A stretch of DNA of 64,000 bases. Source: Brachycybe producta. Lineage: Eukaryota; Arthropoda; Diplopoda; Playtdesmida; Andrognathidae. The notes below the pieces were generated by a model, which made no database searches, was not told the origin of the DNA, and saw nothing but the letters and a program-made list of their open reading frames with translations. Of this stretch, positions 26,301 to 39,031 are shown one piece after another. The stretch is taken from positions 65,001 through 129,000 of the forward strand of contig JAUPFP010000093.1 in the NCBI GenBank assembly GCA_036925085.1, written 5' to 3'. Position 1 is the stretch's first letter; each line of letters starts with the position of its first letter. The position numbers and the translations under genes are program-made.

Positions 26301-29300
26301 AGAGGGCGACTGAATAAGCGCCAAATAGAACAAACGCCAAACTGGATAAGCGCCAAATGGAAGAAATGCCAAACTGGATAAGCGCCAAATGGAAGAAATG
26401 CCAAACTGAATAAAAGCCAAAAATTTGGCGGTTATTCAGTTTGGCGTTTGTTCCATTTGGCGTTTATTAAGTATGGCGTTTATTAAGTATGGCGTTTGTT
26501 CCAATTGGCGGTTATTCAGTTTTTTTTTATAAATTCTGATGGTCCAAATATTGTGAGCTTTTATAGACGTCAGACTGTGCAGATTTACAAACAGAACATG
26601 CTAAGCTAACCTAACCATGTGTTTATCACATTTTGGTGGTTATTCAGTTTGGCGTTTGTTCCGTTTGGCGTTTATTAAGTATGGCGTTTGTTCCATTTGG
26701 CGTTTATTAAGTATGGCGTTTGTTCCATTTGGCGTTTATTAAGTATGGCGTTTGTTCCATTTGGCGCTTATTCAGTTTGGTGTTTGTGCCATTTAGCTTT
26801 TATTCAGTTTGGCGTTTGTTAAATTTGGCGTTTATTCAGTTTTTCGTTAGTTCAGATTGGCGTTTGTTCAATTTGGCGCTTATTCAATTTGGCGCTTATT
26901 CAATTTGGCGCTTGATCAGCGCCACCTATAAAACAGATATACGAAATAATAGAACCCTTCCCCTTCTGGAAGAAAAAAAGGTGTGACTTGTTCACCCCAT
27001 TTGTGTAACCGTTTCTTGATTGGTGCTTTGAGTTGCTTAGCTTTGAAAAGTTGAACAATTTCAAAGCTAGCTTCAAGCTTTGGTGAAAGCAAAAACCTGA
27101 AGCTCTGACGTCATTTTTGAAGCTTCGCAGGCTGCTTTAGGCCACTTAGCAAGGTGAGTATAAACCAAGCCTAAATCAGTTTAGAAAGATTAACTCCCAG
27201 GTTCGTTTTCTACACCTAAAAATAAATGGTTCCTTTTTATGTGAAACAAAATAAAGCAAATTTCATTAGTAAAAGGCCACATTTTTCAATTAGTTTTAGG
27301 TGTTGTCTTTCTAGTCTCTTGAGACCAAAAAGGAGGTCCTCCTATTCATTTTAGCACTTAGAATTATTCTAGGAGTGAAAACACATTTATTTTGAAAATT
27401 GGTTAAGTTGGCAAAAATGTTTGTTGCATTTGATAAGTGTGATTGTTAGTTGTTTTGTTTTTTTCTTCTATCAACTTAAGTGGAAACTTTTAGTAGATAC
27501 TAGAAAGTCTTTTTTATATTTGATATCCAGAATGTTACATAGGTGTCATGTTTTTATTGCCTTTAAGTGAACTTTGTCACTTAAGTAGCCATTGCAAAAT
27601 GTGCAAATGAAAGAGAATAATTTAATGCGATTCTGGCATTTCAGTGGAAATTGAATGTTTTTTTTAGAAACTAGAAGAGTAGCCACTGCAAAATATGCAA
27701 ATGAAATAGAACAATTTAATGCGATTCTGGCATTTCAGAAGAAATTGAATGTTTTTTTAGAAACTAGAAGAGTAACCATGATCAAGTATGCAAATGAAAG
27801 AAAACAATGGACTGTAAGTCAGGCATTTTAGCAGGAATCTTAATAAGAAATCGAAACTGTTTTAGAAACTTGAAGAAAAGAATTACAGGATATGCAATTT
27901 TCTGGCATTTCAGAGGAAACTTTAAAAACAAATTGAACGTTTTATTTTAGAAACTAGAAAAGTAACTGAATCACGTCATGATATTTTTGTTGATATCTTT
28001 CAAAATAAACTTTATGAACAAAAATTATAATTAAAAAAAAAACATCATCTGCTTAAAGTTTAGTTATTTTCAAACTTGACATAAAAAGTTTATTTTGAAG
28101 ATATGAAGAAAATATCTTTAAATTGGGAGTAGAAAACTTAGTACTTGGACTCAAAAATTGAAGCCTCAACACAAGATTCCAACATAGGAAGTTAAGTTTT
28201 AAGGGTACACAAAAAAGGGAGTTTTTTTTTGGAACCCTACTGAGAGGATTCAAGTTTAAGTGCCAGTTTATCTACTTGAATTTTGACCTAAATATATATA
28301 TAACCAAAGAATGTACAAACAGAAGTTAACAAATAAAAATAGATAAGAATAAATTAAAGTGCACTCGAACAGAAATATATAAAATGAAAAGAAAGTTTTT
28401 ACTTTATTGAGTTTCATGAAAAATTCATATTTGGCTTTAGCTCAAGTCAAAATTGGATAACTTTTTTTGGCCGGAAGATTTTCTTCAATTCTGAAGATGA
28501 AAAAAAAACCCCATGATATAAAAAAAAATTTGAGACAGAAAAATGAACAATGAAAAATAGAGATGACCACAAAAACAAAACCACAAGACCCCCTCCCTCT
28601 ATCTACCACACATAACAATCAAGAAGAAAAAGAAATATTATATATATATATATATAATCTATCTTTCTTTCCCTGTATCCCTGTGTAACACTGTGCAAAC
28701 AAGGACAAAAACGCGTAAGCACATCGGAATTTATATAAATTTTAATGAACCGCTTTTTTTTTTCTCAAGGTCAACATTATGTTGCGCTCTCCCCATCCAA
28801 GACCCACATGATATTAAATTGAAGAGGGGAAAAGGTTGGAAAGGGTTGGGGGGGAGAGAGAAACGTGGAGGATAAAAAAGGGTGAGGGAGGAAACTGAAA
28901 TTGAAATGTAAGGAGTAAAAAAAAGGAACAAACGACGCGCATGCGCACACCAGAGAAAATGAAACGCTCATTTTCTCTTTCAAATATAAAAAAGGGGAGG
29001 GGATAATAGTAGCAAAATTAAACTACAGTTTATCACAGGCAATTGTGCCCAGCATTAGAATTTCTTTTGCTCCGCCCTTTTATGAACATCATCAATTTCT
29101 AATCGGTTTGGTACTTGGTCTGACGTCATAAAAGGGCAGAGGAAAAAAATTCTAATGCTGGGCACAATTGCCTGTTAATTTGGCTCTCGTCATTTATGAC
29201 GGGTTACCCCACTAGTTACAAAATAAAAGATCTAGGCTCAAATTCAAGAAGAGAGACTTGCAACTTGATCTTCAACTTGGGTTTATTCGCAGCTGATTTT

Positions 29301-32300
29301 GAAACTCTTAGTTAAATTCTGTCTTTAAATTAAGAGATAAGTTTGAAACTGTTTTAGGGGCTAGAATGTACAGCTGAATCACTTAATGTGGTTTTTTTTT
29401 CATGTTGATATTTTTCAAAATAATCTTTTTTTTACAGACAAAAATTACAACAACAAAAAAACATCATCTGCTTAAAAAGTTGAGCCAATTTCACAAACTC
29501 ACATGAAAAGTTTATTTTGAAAGATGCCAACCAGCATATGAAAATACCCTTAAGTGATTGATCTACCCTTCTAGTTTCTAAAACAAATTGAAGTTTCTCT
29601 TCATTTTGCACCTGAAAGATAGAATAAAACTTTAAAACCACCTTAAGGTTCACTTTAAACAACGAAAAGTGTAATCATTTGGCCTCAAAGCTTAAATTGC
29701 GAAGTTATTTATAAAGGCAAGCATGTGCGCCCTCGCACCGAAGGCGTGCATTAATGCGAAAGGCGCGCAATAATGTGAAAAAGGCATGCAATAATGTGAG
29801 AAAGGCTCGCAATAATGCGAAAGGTTTTACATAGAGGCTAAAATGAACTGAGCGCTTTTCAATGTAGAAAACTAAATGAACGCCGAGCTAAACAAGCGCT
29901 AATTTAGCACTTATGTAGTGGACTTTTTTAGAACAGGTTTTCAACATAGAAAAAAACACTGAAAAGCGATTTTTATATGTTAAACCCTCTTGATCAGAGT
30001 TCCAAGTGCCAAGTTTTCTTCTTGAATTTGGGCCTTGTTCTTAAATATGAAAAAAAAGTCAATAAAAATGTAACATTTATTTAAAAAAATCCCAAAATCG
30101 GATCAATGATTTGTAACAAAAAAATATCAAATCCGGATCTTCTTATATTTTTAAATAGCAACAACACAGCTTTATATAAATAAGAATATTAAGAGATTTG
30201 TCACAAACTTAAAATAAAATGAATTCAAAATCAGTTTCTATAGAAACAAACTCAGTGACGTCACTCAAAATTATTAAAATTATTAAAAAGTTAACCTATA
30301 TACAAAAAAAAAATGAATGTTTTACATCATTTTTTTATATAATTGCTTTTTTTTTTACAAACAGCTGATTTTCAAATTCTGATTATTTTCTCTTTCAAAA
30401 GAGCAAAATTAAGATGAAACAAGAAAGTATTTTAGAAACTAGAAGAATCACTTAGAGGAATTTCATGTTGATATCTTTCAAAATAAACTTTTTACAGACA
30501 AAAATTAAAAAAAAAATTGTGTCTCCTGGGGTCCCTTAACATAAAATGCTTATTTTGAAAGATGTCAAAACATGAAAGTAACCTTTAGTATTTGATCTAC
30601 CCTTCTAGTTTCTTAGAAACATTCAAGTTTCTCTTCATTCTGATACTGAAAGACAGCATAACCAGAATTCGAGGCGCCGTTTACACTTTACAAATAAATT
30701 AAAAGTGTGTTAGAAACTAGAAGGGCAGCTTGATTAATCACTTAAGAATATTTTTATATTTTATGTCAGGTTGAAAATGACCCAACTTTAAGCAGATTTT
30801 ACTTTGAAATGGTAATGTTACGTTAGGAAAACACCCTGTATAATGTATAATTTGTTAATTGAATGCATAAAAGGGTTAAATCTAGAGCATTTCTAATTTT
30901 TATGCAAAATATCAAGCTGAATGTTTCTCAATCTGTGGTCTCAAGGGCCAATTGTGAAGTAACACAACCCTCCATTTAGATCAACCAACAGTTATGGTTT
31001 TTTTTTAATCAAAAACACTGGTTAGAGGCTAGAACACTAGTTGAGTACGGATTGTAACCAGATATCTAGGCCTCTAACCAGCTTTTTTGATTTGATAAAT
31101 CATAATCTGTAGTTGCTCTAGTAATGGTGATATTAGGGCTCGGAAGTGCCAATTGTGAAGTAATGATTACTTCACAACATTAGAGCAACTGCAATTATGC
31201 TGTTTCTAATAAAAAAAAGGCTGGTTAGAGGCTTAAGATGTATGGTTACTATCATTTGTCAACTAGATAGTTTTAGCCTCTAATCAGTGTTTTTGATTGA
31301 AAGAAAATCATAATTGTTGGTTGACATAAATAGGGATTGTTACTTTATAATTGGCTCTTTGGGCCGCAAGTTGAGAAATATTTTGCTGGATAATTTGCAT
31401 AAAAATCCGAGCCCTTAATAATGATGACAGTTATTATTACTTGACAAATTGGGCCACAAGTTGAGGAATATTTTGCTCGATATATTTGCATAAAAATCCG
31501 AGCTCTCTAAGTGATCACTGTTTTGTTACATTGTTTTTTTAATCCTAAACAATAAGCAACTTTTACAAACAATAAATTGAAAAAAGATGTTGTTGTCAGG
31601 GTTGTCGGAGGTTTTTTTTTATTGTTCCAACAGAAAAAAAAAAAAACACGAAAATATTTGTGTCTTCATCTGTTTCACTTGTATTTTGTTTCCATGGAGA
31701 TTATCTTTTTCAGACATGAAACAATTTAATTTTTCATCTTCATAAAAGTCGATTTGTTGACGTCACCAACAATATACACTTTTATTTTGTACGCTTTTTT
31801 TACTTTAGGGAATTATGTTTTAAATTTGAATCTGTTGCAGTAGAAACATTTTTAGTTTTTAATAGGACCCACTTTATTATCATTATTAGTATTATTATTA
31901 TTAGATATTATATTTTTCTTATTAGTTATTACAGTATGTCTCAGAAGTAACGACACAGTCTATCATTTAAAATAGCCATCGAGTATTCTTGAATTTGGAC
32001 CTCAGTATATTTTACTTAATTACCAAATACTAGCAGTGATTGCCCATATTAAGGAGCTGCAATGAAAGCAGTGATTGCCCGTTCTTAGGAGCCGCGATGC
32101 AAGCAGGGATTGCCCGTTGCCAGGGGACACGATGCAAGCAGAGATTGCCCGTTTCTAGGGGCTGCAATGAAAGCATGGATTGCCTGTTTCTAGGGGCTGC
32201 AATGAAAGCAGGGATTGCCCGTTTTGAGGAGCTGCAATGAAAGCAGTGATTGCCCGTTTCCGGAGGCCACATTGCAAACATTGATTACCCGTTTCCGGGG

Positions 32301-35300
32301 GCCACATTGCAAACATTGATTGCCCGTTTTTAGAAGCCGCAATGCAAGCAGTGATTGCCCATGTCAAGGGGCTTCTTACTGTAGCTTTTTTTTCTGTTTG
32401 GAAATGAATTTTAAAAAAGTTGAAAAAATAACAGAAAATTAAGGTTTGTTTTAAAATGTAAACGCCTTTCAAACTCTGATTATTCTGTTTTTCAGGTGTG
32501 TAAATTGAAAAGAAACGTGAAAGTGTTTTAGAAACTAGAAGGGGCAGTAGCTCAACAGCTTTATGTCAGTTTGAAAATGACCCAACTTTAATGTTTCTTT
32601 AAAAGTTTCTTCTTTAAAAAGTTCCATGAAAAATTCTGGACCAGTTTTTTTTTTGACAGTTCCTATAAATTTTATGAAAATTAATTGTTTTTTTTTTCAA
32701 GAATCAACTACTAACATTTATTAACTAAGTTTAATTAGCATAAAGATAAATTTTGTTTATGTTGTTTGAGAGGACATTTCGGTAAACATTTCAAGTCTAG
32801 TTGTGTGTGTGTACATTTCCTAAATAAACAAGGGGACATTTTGAGGGGAAAAAAGGTTTTTTTTTTTCCAAATCGTTTATTTTTAGGAGTCGGGGATTTT
32901 ATTTTGCATTAAAATGCATCAAGTTTGCAATATTTCATTTGGGTTAACTTTTTTGTTTTTGTTTTTGAAAGTAACCCTTGAGAATTTTTTTTATTTCGAA
33001 TATAAAAAAAAGATAACCCCATAAATAACATAATAAAAACATGAAATATTATAAAAAGGATGACTTTTTTTTAAGTTATACGAGAATTTGTTTTGTGCTT
33101 TTGCTTTCAGATGTAGAAAAATATATATTTTTTGAGTGATTAACTTGCTCTCTAAAATGTTAGAAACATTTTAAATATCCATCAATTTCTAATTTAATAT
33201 TTGATGTAAAGAAAATTAATATATGCAAATGAGAGTATAGAGGTTTTTTTCTTCATCTCATTTTACGATGATAAATGTCTGAAGAAATTTGTTTTGAAAC
33301 TTGGAGTAGTTTTTAGTTCGTTTTTTTAAGAGCAACATTTTAGTTTTTCTAGTATAAAATTAATATAAAAAAGATCATTGAATTTTCAATAAGAACAGTT
33401 CATTAAATACAGTGAAAACCTTTTAACGCGAAAAATCGGATACCCCCCGCCCCCCCCCCCCCGATAAATCGGATAACACGAACTATATTTTCGATCCGGT
33501 CCAGTTTAGCTAAAATAACATAAAAATATGTCGTATTACGGATGAATTTTTGATGGATTTTCAAACTCGTGATTATTTCTGTTTTTTTTTTCAGAAGAGT
33601 AAAATTAAAGAGAAACTAGAAAGTGTTGTAGAAACTAGAAGGGTAGCTCAGTCACACTAATAAGCTTTTTATGTAGGTTTGAAATGACTCAACTTTAAGC
33701 AGACGACACTTATACCTAGTTTCCATTGCAGTTAAAATGTTAACCACAGTTATTCTACCACAAACAAATGTGGTTAGATTAACCATGGTTAAATTTTTGA
33801 TTGTTCTGTCTTTTTAAGGCCTTGTTTCCACCGTGGGTGAAAATTTGAACTTTTTGAAAATTTTGAACTTTTTTGAAAATTTCAACTGGTGAAAATTTAA
33901 ACTTTTTTGAAAATTTCAACTTTTTGAAAATTTCAACTAGTGAAAATTTAAACTTTTTTGAAAATTTCAACTGGTGAAATTTTTGAACTTTTTTGAAAAT
34001 TTCAACTTTTTGAAAATTTCAACTTTTGAAAATTTGAATTTTTTGAAAGTTTCAACTGTTGAAAAATAGAAGAAACGTACGTTTCTTTTTCAAAAAGTTC
34101 AAATTTAAGAAATGGCCTGGTGATATTTCGGAAAAATCGGAAATAGTCCGATATTTAAAATAAAATCTATTTTTAACGATAAATCGGGAAAAAATTGAAA
34201 AACACGAAGAAAAAAAAAATCAAAAAACACGAAGAAAAAAAAAATCAAAAAATTGAAAAACAAATATCACACGATATTTAAAAAATATCGATATATCGAA
34301 AATTCTGCCAGCCCTGATGAAAATACTATTAAGTGGTTGTGCTACCCTTCTAGTTTCTAACAAACTTTCTAGTTTTTCTTTCCTCTTCTTTACCTCCTTT
34401 TCCTTCCTTCTAAAATCAGCCTGACATATCATAAACCATGTTAAACCCATGTTAATTTTTGTGTTGTTCTATCATCTTTATGTATTTTGGGATTGTGGTT
34501 AAAAATGAGAGAGAAAATGTTTAAAGATCTTCTTATGATTTGCTTTTATCATATGATTAGAGAGAAGTTGTCAACTAATGCTTGAAAAGAATGAAAATTA
34601 GATGCAATTTATGTAAAGGTGGCGTTAATACAAACAACAAAAATGGCTGCTGTTAAAAATCAATATTTGTGAAACTTATAAAAGATACAAATTTCATACT
34701 TAAAGCAAATACATTAGCAACATAACATTTTTTTTGACAAAATGTCGAAATGCATCGTTCAAGTAATTAACATAATTATTTAAAGTGAGGTTTTTAAGAT
34801 ATGGTTTATTAATTTAGCTCATTTTTAGATCTTTTGATTATTTCTGTCTTTCAGGTGCAAAAAAAAAATGAAGAGAATCTTGAATGTGTTTTAGAAACTA
34901 GAACGGTAAATCACATGAGGATAATTTCATGTTTGATATTTTTCAAAATAAACTTTTTTAACGAAAAAAAAAATATTGTCTGCTTAATGTTGGCTCATTT
35001 ATAAACTGTAAGAAAAAGGCTAATTTTGAAAAATACTAAACAGAAAAAAATACTCTTAATACCTAGTACACACCTGATAATTTAAAATGCATTTAAATAA
35101 TAAATGTGTTCTACAGAGCCCTGTGAAGGACAAACAAACAATATGTCGAATTCAATTTATTTCAGTTAATTAATCTGAAAATATTGAGTTAATACTTAAA
35201 TATAATATATAAACTATTGACAAAATATTGATTTAGTATTTCAATTTAAAATATTAATAATAAAGTCAATTTTTATGGATTCTGTATAATTCACCTAAAC

Positions 35301-38300
35301 ACATTTAACTTGAATTCATTTAGGGGAATGAGTTACTCTTCTAGTTTTTAAACCAAAGCAGATTTCGATGGATAAACCAACTTTTAAACATGAAGTGTGA
35401 AACAATAGAAAATCAGAGAGGTTTTAAATTTACCATAACAAGTTTATTTTTTAAAATAAAATCTCCATTAATGATTCATTTTTACTCTTCTAGTTTTCTT
35501 AATTTTTATTATTGATTGATTATCTGTAAATGAATTACCTTTATTTTTTGTTCATATTTTGTAAATATGTGTGTGTGTCCTATTTATGTGCCGTACTTTC
35601 ATTTAATTTATATTGTGCCTAGTCATTTTACGAGAGAAAAAGTAAAAAAAAAACAACACACAAAATGAATTCTCTTAAATGAATCCAATTTTACACTCAA
35701 TTTAGTTGTATTTTGGTCATGTCAGTTTTTGCTTGGCCAGCTTTTTTTTTTTTTTTTTTTCTCTTAGCTGTTTTTTTTTTTTTGGACGTTTTTTTGCTTC
35801 TCTTTTTGTATTTTTCTTCTGTTTATGACAACATAAAGTTGTTCTGTTTAGTGTCATTTTATTGCACTTGGTATATTCTGTAATATATAGGAAAGTGCCC
35901 TTTCTAGTTCGCTATCCCTAGCCCTATATATAGGCCTATAGTGGTTTTCCTTATTTTTATTAACAAAGTATAACTTCTCTAACCATTTGTAATCTTTAGA
36001 GCTGTGTTAATGGCCATTTTTGCTTCATCCAGTCAAGTTTTATCTTTTTATGTTATGTCTATTATCATTATTCCTCCTCATTGTTGTGTCTAACCTCTTG
36101 GTTTTACTAAAAACTATCTGAGATGTCAGATTGTTGTTGTTGTTGACAATTAGGATTTCTAGTAATTAGCGTAGGCCTATACTTTATTGGTTTACACACA
36201 CCTTTCGTGGTGTTTGCCGTTATATTGTGTTGCAAATAATTACTGGGGTTCATCCATCAATAGGAGAATTTAAGCCAGTGTTTGTTTAAAACTGTTATAA
36301 GCTGAGTGTCCAAAAAAGGTCGATGAGGTGTGGATCAGCGGCCTCAAAACAAAATTCATGTAAATGAATGGAGCTCCGTCCATTAGTCTGGGCCTTATTG
36401 ATTTTGTTTGGCGCGCGTGCCCGCCGCTCCACTCTACCGCCCTACCACACTAATACAAATATTGTTTCGAGTTCCTTGTCCTGCTCCTTGTCCTGCTCCT
36501 TGTCCTGTTCCTTGTCCTGTTCCTTGTCCTGTTCCTTGTCCTGTTCCTTGTCCTGTTCCTTGTCCTGTTCCTTGTCCTGTTCCTTGCCCTGTTCCTTGCC
36601 CTGTTCCTTGCCCTGTTTCGTGTCCTGTTTCTTGTCCTGTTCCTTGTCCTGTTCCTTGTCCTGTTCCTTGTCCTGTTCCTTGTCCTGTTCCTTGTCCTGT
36701 TCCTTGTCCTGTTCCTTGTCCTGTTCCTTGTCCTGTTCCTTGTCCTGCTCCTTGTCCTGCTCCTTGTCCTGTTCCTTGTCCTGTTCCTTGTCCTGTTCCT
36801 TGTGCTGTTCCTTGTGCTGTTCCTTGTCCTGTTTCTTGTCCTGTTTCTTGTCCTGTTTCTTGTCCTGTTTCTTGTCCTGTTTCTTGTCCTGTTTCTTGTC
36901 CTGTTTCTTCTCCTGTTTCTTGTCCTGCTCCTTGTCCTGTTTCTTCTCCTGTTTCTTGTCCTGTTCCTTGTCCTGTTCCTTGTCCTGTTCCTTGTCCTGT
37001 TCCTTGTCCTGTTCCTTGTCCTGTTCCTTGTCCTGTTCCTTGTCCTGTTCCTTCTCCTGTTCCTTGTCCTGTTCCTTGTCCTGTTCCTTGTCCTGTTTCT
37101 TGTCCTGTTCCTTGCCCTGTTCCTTGCCCTGTTCCTTGCCCTGTTCCTTGCCCTGTTTCGTGTCCTGTTTCTTGTCCTGTTTCTTGTCCTGTTTCTTGTC
37201 CTGTTTCTTGTCCTGTTCCTTGTCCTGTTCCTTGTCCTGCTCCTTGTCCTGCTCCTTGTCCTGTTCCTTGTCCTGTTTCTTGTCCTGTTTCTTGTCCTGT
37301 TTCTTGTCCTGTTTCTTGACCCGTTCCTTGACCCGCTCCTTGTCCCGCTCCTTGTCCCGCTCCTTGTCCCGCTCCTTGTCCCGCTCCTTGTCCCGCTCCT
37401 TGTCCCGCTCCTTGTCTTGTTTCTTGTCCTGTTCCTTGTCCTGTTTTTTAAGGTTAGGATTCGAAAGATTCGATAGACAAAAAAAAAAGCGCGAAGATTC
37501 GAGTTTTCGATTCTCGCATATTTGTCAAGATTCGCGGGATTCGAGGATTCGAATGTCCCATTCCTAAAAGAAACCATACGCCCCATACGCTCCTACACGC
37601 ACGCAAACACACGGAATATAAAAAACACATACAATACGATAAATTTAAATATTCAATCAGCAAAAAAAATACCCGAATGATTATGATTGATACATTGATA
37701 TTGCAACCACAATTAATGTTCTGTATCATCATCATCATCATCATTTTTTTTTCTCTTTCTCTCTTTAATTTATTTCTCATATTTTATTCAGAAGTTAGGC
37801 CTAAAGGATGGGGGCGGGGGATATTATTATTATTATATACATTTTTATATGTCATGATTTTTCATCTTAAAAAATTTCAAAACGTTTTTATTTCAAAAGC
37901 CAACCATTAAGACTGAAAGAGGAAGTTGATCAATGAGAGAATTCACTCAAAAAAATGACGAATTGATGCCGTAATCGTTTCATTTCAGTCTTTTCTTTTA
38001 TTTTGGTTCAAATCATCTGTTCTTTTTTATGTTTAGATATAAAAAAAAACTATAAGTAATGAGTAGAGCTAGGATTTTTATGCAATATAAAGCAAATATT
38101 GATCAAGTTGTTACCCAGGAGCCCAGCGCCATCTTAATGGGGGCCAACTGGGCCCTGGCCCAGGGCCTCCGTCTAATCTAGGGCCTCAGTCAGTTAATTG
38201 TCACTATTTTCTGTATTTTTAAATCTTTAATTTCAATTTATCCGATTTCAAAAACATTTTACTATTACTATTTAAAAAAAATAGGCCTATTCACTTATGT

Positions 38301-38992
38301 GATTTACTTCATAAAAAAGTCCTGTTCTAATATATACAATGGAAATCATGATGGAATCATTAATACTTTTTATATATAGAACACTGGTTCCTTGGGGGGG
38401 GGGGAATGAGTTTGTTTGTAAGGCATGTTTGGGGGAGGGCCTCAAATAAATCTTGTGCCAGGGGCCACAAAAGACTTAAAGACGGCCCTGCTGAGGAGCC
38501 AATTGTGAAGTAACAATGCCATTTAGAGATCAACCAACAATGATGCCGTTTTTTACAATAAAAAACACCTGGTTAGAGGCTAAAACTCTTAGTTGACAAC
38601 TGATAGTAATCGGACATCTAGCTTCTGACCAGCCTTTATGATTAGAAAAAAAGCCATAATTGCTGTTGCTCTAATGATGATGATGATGATGACTTCACAA
38701 TTGGCACTTGAGCATCAAATTGTGAAACACTTAACTTGATGTTGCATACAAATCCGAGCACTAGTAATGAGAATGTAATGAGGAGGGCATACGTGGCTCC
38801 CATCCCATTGAAAGAACCCGTTTTATTTTTCAAACAATTCATGTTCATCATGATCATCATGAGTAGTAAGTAGTACTCTTGATGAAATGGCTTTTTCATT
38901 GATTTTGAACATCTCTCTCTCTCTCGCTCTCTCTTTCTCTGTTTTTTCTTCCCCTCAAACTCATTCATTAATAATACTAGAAAGTACATTTG

Positions 38993-39031
<39 letters not shown>

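Noticed and set aside
36368-37567. 399-codon + strand frame beginning with a signal-peptide-like [16 protein letters not shown]
   Set aside because: After about 36 codons it is only the 12-bp minisatellite, open in all three + frames and one - frame, and it ends in a transposon terminus. The hydrophobic start is likely chance.
38113-38491. Possible ncRNA because of GC-rich GGCCC foldback
   Set aside because: Has terminal inverted repeats and splits an F4 element, so a transposon explains it.
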